A DNA stretch of 11,612 nt from Geopsychrobacter sp. (GTDB lineage Bacteria; Desulfobacterota; Desulfuromonadia; Desulfuromonadales; Geopsychrobacteraceae). Positions 5,923 to 11,612 of the stretch are shown here, in pieces (the stretch's first letter is position 1; every line of letters starts with the position of its first letter). The notes beneath the pieces were generated by a model. The model was not told where the DNA came from and did not search any database. It saw only the letters and a list, made by a program, of their open reading frames with translations. The stretch lies in the NCBI GenBank assembly GCA_021647445.1, contig JAKIUS010000014.1, forward strand, positions 1 through 11,612, given 5' to 3'. The position numbers and the translations under genes are program-made.

Positions 5923-6501
5923 ATGTCTGAACCAATTTCACGTCGCGCGCTTATCCTGCAGGAAGCCGCACATCTGTTTCGCGAAAAGGGCTACCCGGGG
6001 GCAAACCTGCGTGAACTGGCGCGACGGTCCGGTATCCAGGGCGGGAGTATCTATCATCACTTCGCCTCGAAGCAGGAGATCCTCTTCCAGTTGATGGATA
6101 ACACCATGAGCGACATGATCGAGCGCTTAAGCGAACGGCTGATCGATTCCCAAACCCCGTATGAAAAGTTACGTACCACGGTCTATTTCCATATTGAATA
6201 CCACGTCACCGGCCCCGACCAGACCTACATCACCGATGATGAGTTGCGGAATCTAGAACCTGAAAACTACCTGCGCGTCGTCGCCAAGCGTGATCGCTAT
6301 CAAAAGATCATCGAAGAGATCATGCTAGCCGGGAAAACCGAAGAGGGCTGGCGGCTCGCAGAACCGAAACTCTACACCCGCGCTTTGATCAAAATGTGCG
6401 CCGGAGTTGCCACCTGGTTCAACCCGGACGGAGATATGAGTATCACGCAGGTCGCGGAGGCTTACGCCGACCTGCTGTGCAACGGTTTGTTGCCCCGCTG
6501 A
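5923..6501 (+). CDS. TetR/AcrR-family transcriptional regulator, KstR2/FadR-like
   Basis: This 192-residue repressor is read from ATG 5923, with GGAG five bases upstream; the longer frame from 5860 overlaps the promoter and is rejected. The N-terminal HTH (about 8-55) is canonical: ILQEAAHLFREKGYPGANL, then ELARRSGIQGGSIYHHFASKQEIL. The C-terminal ligand domain has DDELRNLEP and KRDRYQKIIEEIMLAG followed by a glycine-containing turn, features of the KstR2/FadR-like group that sense acyl-CoA esters. The gene stands immediately before the FeS protein/etf/thiolase cluster, on the same strand, with about 200 bases between. I infer that it represses that module until an acyl-CoA intermediate appears, and represses itself through the palindrome at 5888-5905. 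The ligand is not determined. Confidence 0.88.
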   Translation: MSEPISRRALILQEAAHLFREKGYPGANLRELARRSGIQGGSIYHHFASKQEILFQLMDNTMSDMIERLSERLIDSQTPYEKLRTTVYFHIEYHVTGPDQTYITDDELRNLEPENYLRVVAKRDRYQKIIEEIMLAGKTEEGWRLAEPKLYTRALIKMCAGVATWFNPDGDMSITQVAEAYADLLCNGLLPR

Positions 6502-6699
6502 TGCGGTGTAAACAGGCAGAGAATTTGTCACAAACGGGACAAGCGGCGATATCGCTCCCCTGTGACCGGTAATCTTAAATAATCTAATAATCACTGGTAG
6601 TTAGAGCTTATAGACACTATCGGCCATAAAAGAACGCTGTTTGGTATTCTCCTTGCTGTCTCTCTATATAAAGGACAGCAGTAGCTCAGGATGGAACAG

Positions 6700-8691
6700 A
6701 TGGAACTAACACGCGAAATCTACTGGAATGTCGGCCACTCGGTGATGATCCCCATGTACCTGCTGGTGACCGCCGCCTTTTCGGTGCTGGTCTGGGGTCT
6801 GCGCAAACGCTTGGCGACCTATCGCCTCGGCCAAGCCCTGGAGCGGTGCGACCGCCGCAATGAGCGCCTGAGCGGTGTGCTGCGCGATATCTTCCTGCAG
6901 GCGCGGGTGCTGCGCGTCAAGGGCGCGGGTACCGCCCACGGACTGTTCTTCTTCGGTTTCGTACTGCTGACCATCGGCACCACGCTGGTTTTTGTTCAGG
7001 CGGATGTTCTCGATCCGCTCTTCGGACTGCGCTTTCTGACCGGCAACTTCTACCTGTTCTTCTCCATCGTCCTCGATATCGCTGGCCTTGTGGCAATCAT
7101 CATGCTGTTGGGCTTAGCGGTGCGCCGCTACCTGTTGCGGCCCAAGGATCTGCCGACCGTCGGTGACAACGCCTTGATGTTGGGGCTGCTGCTGGCGATT
7201 CTCTTCACCGGTTTCCTGCTTGAAGGGGCGCGCATGGCCGCCACTGAGTTGGGCACTGATCTTAGCTGGTGGTCCCCGGTCGGTCTGTTCTTCGCCCAAC
7301 CCTTCGCCGGTTTGAGCGAGGCCGCCCAGCGTTCGATCCACAGTGGGCTCTGGTGGTTCCACTTCGCCCTGGTGCTCGGCTTCTTCTGCGCCATCCCCTT
7401 TACCCGACTGCGCCATCTGCTCTTAACCCCAGCCAACATCTTCTTCCGTGATTTAGGGCCTACCGGCAAGCTTACGACCCTCGACTTAGAGGATGAAGAG
7501 GCGGAGAGTTTCGGCGCCTCCAAGGTCAGCGATCTGTTCTGGAAGGATATCTTCGACGCCGACGCCTGCACCTACTGCAAACGCTGTCAGGATCGCTGCC
7601 CAGCCTGGAACACCGACAAACCGCTCTCACCGATGAAACTCATCAATCAGATCGGCGAAGTCAGCTTTAGCAATCCCGAGGCCAACCTTATAGAAACCAT
7701 CACCACCGATGTCTTATGGAGCTGTACCACCTGCCGCGCCTGTCAGGAGATCTGCCCGGCCGCAATTGAACACGTGCCAAAGATCATCGAGATGCGCCGC
7801 AACCTGGTCTTGATGGAGGGGGAATTCCCCGGCGAAGAGGTGACCAAGGCCATGGAGAACAGCGAGGTCAACGGCAACCCCTTAGGCATGGCGCCTGCGA
7901 CCCGTGCCGACTGGGCCGAGGAACTACGCGCCGAAGGGATCAAGATCGCCGACCTGGCAGCCGGGGAAACCGCCGAAATCCTCTACTTCGTCGGCTGCTA
8001 CGCCTCGTTCGACAAGCGTAATCAAAAGATCGCCAAGAGCTTCATCAAACTCTGCAGCGCCGCCGGGGTCACCGTCGGCATCTTGGGCAAAGAGGAGAAA
8101 TGCTGTGGTGAGCCGATGCGCAAACTCGGCAACGAGTACCTCTACCAGATGCTCGCGGCAGAGAATATCGAGCAGATCCAGGCCAGCGGCGTTAAACGTA
8201 TCGTCTCGGCCTGTCCGCACTGCTTCAACACCCTAAGTAAAGATTATGTCGATCTCGGCCTTGAACTGCCGGTCGAACACGCCAACAGCTTTTTGGCCAA
8301 GCTGCTGCAGAGCGGTCAACTCAAACTTAAACAGGCCCCCATCGACTGTACCTATCATGATTCCTGCTATCTCGGTCGCCACAACGATCTCTACGAGGCG
8401 CCGCGCCAACTGCTTAAGGCCGCAGGGGCCTACCTGCATGAGATGGAGAAAAGCCGGCAGGAGAGCTTCTGCTGCAGCGCCGGGGGCGGACGTATTCTGG
8501 CCGAAGAGAAGATAGGCGAGCGCATGAACCAGAAACGCGCCAAGATGGCCGCCGAAACCGGCGCACCGATCCTGGTTTCGAGTTGCCCCTTTTGTATGAG
8601 CATGTTCGAGGATGGCATCAAGGGCGCGGACTTGGATGAACAGTTGAAACCACTTGATCTGCTGGAAGTGCTGGCGGAACGGATTGGTTAA
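6700..8691 (+). CDS. Membrane FeS/cytochrome ETF:menaquinone oxidoreductase (EMO-like, HdrD-type CCG domains)
   Basis: The product (663 residues) should accept electrons from reduced EtfAB and pass them to membrane quinone. Numbering is from ATG 6700, which has AGGA eight bases upstream; ATG 6691 is an in-frame alternative with a poorly spaced site. An N-terminal NarI-like membrane part has about five helices (roughly 14-34, 80-100, 115-139, 157-177, 213-233), with His13, His80, His214 and His221 as possible heme b ligands. Two 4Fe-4S motifs follow: CTYCKRCQDRCP (Cys290, 293, 296, 300) and CTTCRACQEICP (Cys342, 345, 348, 352). Then come two HdrD-type CCG domains, with CCGEP (468) plus CPHC (505-508) and CCSAGGG (591) plus CPFC (629-632). 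This architecture and the etfBA neighbours match the enzyme described as EMO in syntrophs and Geobacter. Function is inferred from family and context. Confidence 0.87.
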   Translation: MELTREIYWNVGHSVMIPMYLLVTAAFSVLVWGLRKRLATYRLGQALERCDRRNERLSGVLRDIFLQARVLRVKGAGTAHGLFFFGFVLLTIGTTLVFVQADVLDPLFGLRFLTGNFYLFFSIVLDIAGLVAIIMLLGLAVRRYLLRPKDLPTVGDNALMLGLLLAILFTGFLLEGARMAATELGTDLSWWSPVGLFFAQPFAGLSEAAQRSIHSGLWWFHFALVLGFFCAIPFTRLRHLLLTPANIFFRDLGPTGKLTTLDLEDEEAESFGASKVSDLFWKDIFDADACTYCKRCQDRCPAWNTDKPLSPMKLINQIGEVSFSNPEANLIETITTDVLWSCTTCRACQEICPAAIEHVPKIIEMRRNLVLMEGEFPGEEVTKAMENSEVNGNPLGMAPATRADWAEELRAEGIKIADLAAGETAEILYFVGCYASFDKRNQKIAKSFIKLCSAAGVTVGILGKEEKCCGEPMRKLGNEYLYQMLAAENIEQIQASGVKRIVSACPHCFNTLSKDYVDLGLELPVEHANSFLAKLLQSGQLKLKQAPIDCTYHDSCYLGRHNDLYEAPRQLLKAAGAYLHEMEKSRQESFCCSAGGGRILAEEKIGERMNQKRAKMAAETGAPILVSSCPFCMSMFEDGIKGADLDEQLKPLDLLEVLAERIG

Positions 8692-8697
8692 AAGATT

Positions 8698-8720
8698 TTT
8701 TTAACGCGGAGAGGGAGAGA
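8698..8720. repeat. Half copy of the second palindromic repeat type
   Basis: TTTAACGC followed by GGAGAGGGAGAGA resembles the left arm of the long inverted repeat at 9698-9738. The matching right arm is missing here, so this looks like a truncated or interrupted copy adjoining the element at 8749-8863. Confidence 0.4.
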
Positions 8721-8748
8721 TGGGCATTAAGCAGAATCAAAAGCGATC

Positions 8749-8863
8749 TCGCACAAAGCCGCAAAGCCACCAAGAAAGGCTTTAAACCAAAGTTTCGATT
8801 TTGATCTTCTTTGTGCCTTTGCGGCTTGAGTGAGCGACAGTGAACGGGCGAGAGATGATTTTA
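8749..8863. repeat. Palindromic 'CGCAAAG' intergenic repeat, copy 1
   Basis: Imperfect inverted arms face each other in the gap between the FeS gene and etfB. AAGCCGCAAAG at 8756-8766 is exactly complementary to CTTTGCGGCTT at 8817-8827, and the pairing extends imperfectly outward to CTCGCA...TGAG and inward to AAGAA/TTCTT. The right arm and its flank (8807-8863) are closely similar to 10882-10938 in the etfA-thiolase gap. It is a non-coding repeat of the kind scattered in intergenic DNA of desulfuromonads. Confidence 0.75.
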
Positions 8864-8915
8864 GGTTTTTCAAGACTTCAACCCGATCAAAACTTTTCAA
8901 CCCGGAGGATAAATT

Positions 8916-9686
8916 ATGAACATTCTAGTCTGTATCAAACAGGTTCCGGACATGGAATCCCGCTTCAAGGTTGCGGCGAGCGGCACCTGGTTCGAAGAGA
9001 GCGATCTGGCCTGGCGCATCAATGAATATGACGAGTTCGCCATTGAACAAGCGGTGCAACTTAAGACCGAGGTGAGTGGTGCTGATCTAACGGTGCTGTC
9101 CATCGGTCCGGCGCGGGTCAAGGAGGCGCTCAAGAAGGCGCTGGCCATGGGCTGTGATCGAGCAGTCAACCTAGTTGACGAGGCAGCGCACGAGAAGGAT
9201 TCCTTCCAGATCGCCAGCGCCATCGCCGCCTTCGCCAAAGAGAAAAACTTCGACCTGATCTTCACCGGCATGCAGTCCCAGGATCGCGGCAGCGGTCAGG
9301 TTGGGGTGCTGGTTGCCGAGATGCTCGGTATTCCGGCCTTGACCACTGCGGTCGAGTTCGCCTACGCCGATAACAGTGTCACCGTGCGCCGTGAGCTTGA
9401 AGGCGGACTTAGAGCAGCGATCAAGGCGAGCACTCCGGCGCTGGTCAGTTGTCAGCTCGGTCTCAATACCCCGCGCTACCCGACCCTGCCGAATATCATG
9501 AAGGCCAAACGCAAGGAGATGCTCGAAATTCCGGTTGCCGACCTCTTAAAAGAAGAGGCCCGTCTGACCACCCTCTCTCTCGCCTATCCTGAGAAGAAGG
9601 GTTCGGCACAGATCTTAGAAGGTGACGTGGCCGATCTGGTTGATCAGGTCATCGGGATCTTAAAAGAGAAGACAGCAGTGCTGTAG
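8916..9686 (+). CDS. etfB: Electron transfer flavoprotein, beta subunit
   Basis: EtfB pairs with EtfA to carry electrons from acyl-CoA dehydrogenases to the membrane oxidoreductase encoded just upstream. The 256-residue length is normal. It begins NILVCIKQVPDMESRFKV, has the nucleotide-binding segment around LIFTGMQSQDRGSGQVG (about 115-131), and carries the EtfB signature VRRELEGGLRAAIKASTPAL followed by GLNTPRYPTLPNIMKAKRKEM. The ATG at 8916 is preceded by GGAGG with an eight-base spacer. It is probably cotranscribed with the FeS protein gene and etfA, but unlike most etfBA pairs it is separated from etfA by 150 bases filled with an inverted repeat. Whether this ETF is a simple carrier or bifurcating is not settled by the sequence. 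The quinone-linked neighbour favours a simple carrier. Confidence 0.95.
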   Translation: MNILVCIKQVPDMESRFKVAASGTWFEESDLAWRINEYDEFAIEQAVQLKTEVSGADLTVLSIGPARVKEALKKALAMGCDRAVNLVDEAAHEKDSFQIASAIAAFAKEKNFDLIFTGMQSQDRGSGQVGVLVAEMLGIPALTTAVEFAYADNSVTVRRELEGGLRAAIKASTPALVSCQLGLNTPRYPTLPNIMKAKRKEMLEIPVADLLKEEARLTTLSLAYPEKKGSAQILEGDVADLVDQVIGILKEKTAVL

Positions 9687-9697
9687 AACCAAAAGCA

Positions 9698-9800
9698 TTT
9701 TAACGCAGAGATAAAAAAGGAGGAGAGCCGGAGAGAAACATTCTAACCCTTGGTTTTGTTTTTCTCAGCATCTCTCCAACTCAGCGTCTCAGCGTTAAAA
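9698..9800. repeat. Long inverted repeat ('TTTTAACGC' type) between etfB and etfA
   Basis: Arms of about 40 bases face each other across the etfB-etfA gap. The outer nine bases pair perfectly (TTTTAACGC 9698-9706 with GCGTTAAAA 9792-9800). The inner parts pair imperfectly through GGAGAG and CTCTCC stretches (left arm to about 9738, right arm from about 9761). Its sequence differs from the CGCAAAG repeat, so it is a second repeat family. In RNA it would form a long hairpin inside the operon message. Confidence 0.75.
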
Positions 9801-9836
9801 AAAAGATTTAAGATTTTAACCACCGAGGAGAAAACC

Positions 9837-10748
9837 ATGAAAGCATTACTGGTTGGTGAATATAGAGAGGGCAAACTGCTCGAAACAACTTACGAGTTGA
9901 TCGGCTTTGCCCAACAGTTAAAAGCCGAGTTCGAACTATTTCTGGTCGCGAGCGAGGATCAACTGCCGCAGGTCGAGGCCAAACTCTACTTAGCGGATGT
10001 CAACGAAGCCAAAGAATACAATCCGGCGCTGCACAAGCAACTGATTTTAGAGGCTGCTGAAAAAGCGGGTGCCGATACCATCGTATTTATCCATTCGAGT
10101 AACGGTTGGGATCTGGCGCCACGGGTCGCCTTAGCGCTCTCGGCCGCCCAGATCTCCGAGGTAGTCGAGATCAAGGAGGACGGCTACCTGCTGCCCGCCT
10201 GCAATGCTAAACTGCGCCGCACAGTCAAGGCGGCGACCGGCAAACAGGTCATCACCCTACAAGCCGGAGCGTTCATGCCCGCTGAACAGAGCGGCGCGCC
10301 CCAGGTCGAAAAACTCAGCATCACCGCAACGGCCCAGACCGAATTTCTCGGCTACGAACAGGCTGAAGCGGGTGAGGTCGATCTGGGCAAGGCCGAGATC
10401 ATCGTCAGCGCCGGACGTGGTGTCGGCAAGCCGGAGAATGTCGCCATGATCGAGGCGCTGGCCAAGGCCTTGGGTGGCGAGTACGGGGCGAGTCGTCCGG
10501 TGGTTGACGCTGGCTGGGCCCCTCATGATCGCCAGGTCGGCACCACCGGCCAGACCGTCTCGCCCAAGCTGTATGTCGCCTGCGGTATCTCCGGCGCCAT
10601 TCAACACCTGGCCGGAATGAAGAAGTCAGAGTTCGTGCTGGCGATCAACACCGACAAGGACGCGCCCATCGGCGAAGTGGCCGATGTGCTGGTGGTCGCC
10701 GACATCAAACAGTTTGCCCCGGCGTTGACGGCCAAGTTGGAAGGCTAA
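9837..10748 (+). CDS. etfA: Electron transfer flavoprotein, alpha subunit
   Basis: EtfA binds the FAD of the ETF dimer. The ATG at 9837 (KALLVGEY start) has GAGGAG upstream. The open frame back to 9750 runs into the inverted repeat and is rejected. The 303-residue product is slightly short but within the family range. The N-terminal half is the Rossmann-like partner domain. The C-terminal FAD domain is canonical, with VSAGRGVGKPEN, then SRPVVDAGWAPHDRQVGTTGQTVSPKLYVACGISGAIQHLAGM and AINTDKDAPIGEVADVLVVAD. The FAD-contacting arginine in GASRP and the TGQT and GISGA segments are all present. It follows etfB in the usual B-A order. Together with the FeS membrane protein it forms an acyl-CoA to quinone electron route. 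Confidence 0.95.
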   Translation: MKALLVGEYREGKLLETTYELIGFAQQLKAEFELFLVASEDQLPQVEAKLYLADVNEAKEYNPALHKQLILEAAEKAGADTIVFIHSSNGWDLAPRVALALSAAQISEVVEIKEDGYLLPACNAKLRRTVKAATGKQVITLQAGAFMPAEQSGAPQVEKLSITATAQTEFLGYEQAEAGEVDLGKAEIIVSAGRGVGKPENVAMIEALAKALGGEYGASRPVVDAGWAPHDRQVGTTGQTVSPKLYVACGISGAIQHLAGMKKSEFVLAINTDKDAPIGEVADVLVVADIKQFAPALTAKLEG

Positions 10749-10801
10749 AGCGGCCCGTAAGGGATGAGGAGGCAGGAGTGAGGCGTTAAGGTCAAAGGCG
10801 C

Positions 10802-10938
10802 CTCGCACAGAGACGCAAAGCCGCAAAGAAGGGCAAGGACAAAATCAGGATTTCTGGTCCAGGCAAACCCGTCAAAGATTTTCTTTGCGCCTTTGCGGCT
10901 TTAGTGAGCAACGCGAACGAGCGTGAGATGATTTTAAA
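10802..10938. repeat. Palindromic 'CGCAAAG' intergenic repeat, copy 2
   Basis: A left arm rich in CGCAAAG units (10802-10830) faces a right arm reading TTTGCGCCTTTGCGGCTTTA (about 10884-10903). The right part, 10882-10938, is nearly the same as 8807-8863, including the trailing GAGATGATTTTA. The loop is longer than in copy 1 (about 50 bases), so the two copies share their right halves better than their centres. Confidence 0.75.
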
Positions 10939-10965
10939 GATTCTTAAGTTGAGAGGATAAAAACC

Positions 10966-11612
10966 ATGTCAGACGTATTCATTGTCGAAGCCTTACGTAC
11001 CCCGTTCGGCAGCTTTGGTGGCGGTCTCGCCAATGTTCCCGCACCGCAATTGGGCACAACCGTAATTAAAGCCCTGCTCGATAAAACTGGTGTCGCGCCA
11101 GACCAGATCGATCAGTTCATTGCCGGACAGGTCATTCAGGCCGGAGTCGGCCAGGCTCCAGCCCGTCAGGCGATGCGCGGTGCCGGCCTGCCGGACAGTA
11201 TCCCGGCGTTGACCATCAACAAGGTCTGCGGCAGTGGCCTCAAGGCGATCATGCTTGCAGCCGACAGCATCCGTCTCGGCGATGATCAGCTCTCTATCGC
11301 CGGCGGCATGGAGAACATGTCTCTTTCACCCTATTGTCTGCCGAAAGCGCGCTACGGCATGCGTATGGGCAACGCCGAAGCGGTTGATCTGCTGATCCAC
11401 GATGCACTGCGCGACCCTTATAGCGGACGTCACATGGGCGAGGTCACCGAAGAGACCATTGCGCGTCTCAAAATCAGCCGTGAAGATCAGGACGAATTTG
11501 CCCTCGAATCCTATCGCCGTGCCCAGAATGCGATCAACGAAGGTCTGCTGGCCACTGAGATTACGCCGGTTATCCAGCAGTCTCGTAAAGGTGAAACGGT
11601 TTTTGAACAGGA
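10966..11612 (+). CDS. Acetyl-CoA acetyltransferase (thiolase), 5' part only
   Basis: The right edge cuts this gene after 215 codons, about the first half of a thiolase of roughly 390 residues. It starts at ATG 10966 with GAGAGGA upstream and reads VFIVEALRTPFGSFGGGLA. The nucleophilic cysteine is Cys88 in INKVCGSGLKAIM, followed by the thiolase signature GGMENMSLSPY. The later part has HMGEVTEETIARL and SREDQDEFALESYRRAQ, both typical of degradative or biosynthetic acetyl-CoA acetyltransferases. Thiolases cleave 3-ketoacyl-CoA with CoA to give acetyl-CoA, or condense two acetyl-CoA. In this setting behind etfBA, the beta-oxidation direction is the natural reading. The missing C-terminal half holds the His and second Cys catalytic residues, which cannot be checked. 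Confidence 0.95.
   Translation, partial: MSDVFIVEALRTPFGSFGGGLANVPAPQLGTTVIKALLDKTGVAPDQIDQFIAGQVIQAGVGQAPARQAMRGAGLPDSIPALTINKVCGSGLKAIMLAADSIRLGDDQLSIAGGMENMSLSPYCLPKARYGMRMGNAEAVDLLIHDALRDPYSGRHMGEVTEETIARLKISREDQDEFALESYRRAQNAINEGLLATEITPVIQQSRKGETVFEQ

Noticed and set aside
6546..6555. GCGATATCGC palindrome upstream of the EMO-like gene
   Set aside because: A 10-base palindrome is expected by chance and does not resemble the TetR operator.
7128..7571. 147-codon open frame on the minus strand
   Set aside because: Antisense to the membrane part of the EMO-like gene, low-complexity Ser/Lys/Arg composition; a G+C-driven shadow.
8749..10938. CGCAAAG repeats as a CRISPR array
   Set aside because: The units are two dispersed palindromic elements without regular spacers, and no cas genes are present.

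Overview
The window most resembles the chromosome of an anaerobic desulfuromonad (the Geobacter / Desulfuromonas / Pelobacter group). This is inferred from gene content, not from a search. The indicators are a ferredoxin-linked 2-oxoacid oxidoreductase, a membrane FeS protein of the ETF:menaquinone oxidoreductase type next to etfBA and a thiolase, and G+C-rich genes with intergenic 'CGCAAAG' palindromes. All genes have clear Shine-Dalgarno sites and bacterial spacing.

Layout. Bases 1-1447 hold the 3' end of porA and a complete porB, overlapping by ATGA; they encode the catalytic half of a pyruvate-type 2-oxoacid:ferredoxin oxidoreductase. A 163-base gap rich in hairpins leads to an XRE-cupin regulator (1611-2168). 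A bidirectional terminator separates it from a convergent SlyD-type FKBP isomerase (2279-2752, minus), which is followed by an unrecognised 127-residue protein (2843-3226, minus). An orphan cheD (plus) comes next, then a DUF2058 protein (minus). Between 4531 and 5025 lies the wreck of an ALDH7-type aldehyde dehydrogenase gene (internal deletion plus frameshift). A phosphoribosyltransferase-like protein (5026-5715, minus) is divergent from a TetR/KstR2-like regulator (5923-6501) that has its own promoter and a perfect palindromic operator.

From 6700 to the right edge is a fatty-acid/acyl-CoA oxidation module: a membrane FeS/cytochrome ETF:quinone oxidoreductase (EMO-like), EtfB, EtfA and the start of an acetyl-CoA acetyltransferase. 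Electrons from acyl-CoA dehydrogenases would pass through EtfAB to the membrane protein and into the menaquinone pool, while the thiolase releases acetyl-CoA. PorAB could interconvert acetyl-CoA and pyruvate. The TetR protein is the obvious candidate regulator of this module.

No single spectacular new system was found. The points most worth checking are the ALDH7 relic, the palindromic repeats that fill all three gaps of the etf operon, the structured leader before the XRE-cupin gene, and an in-frame TGA just after the best start site of cheD.
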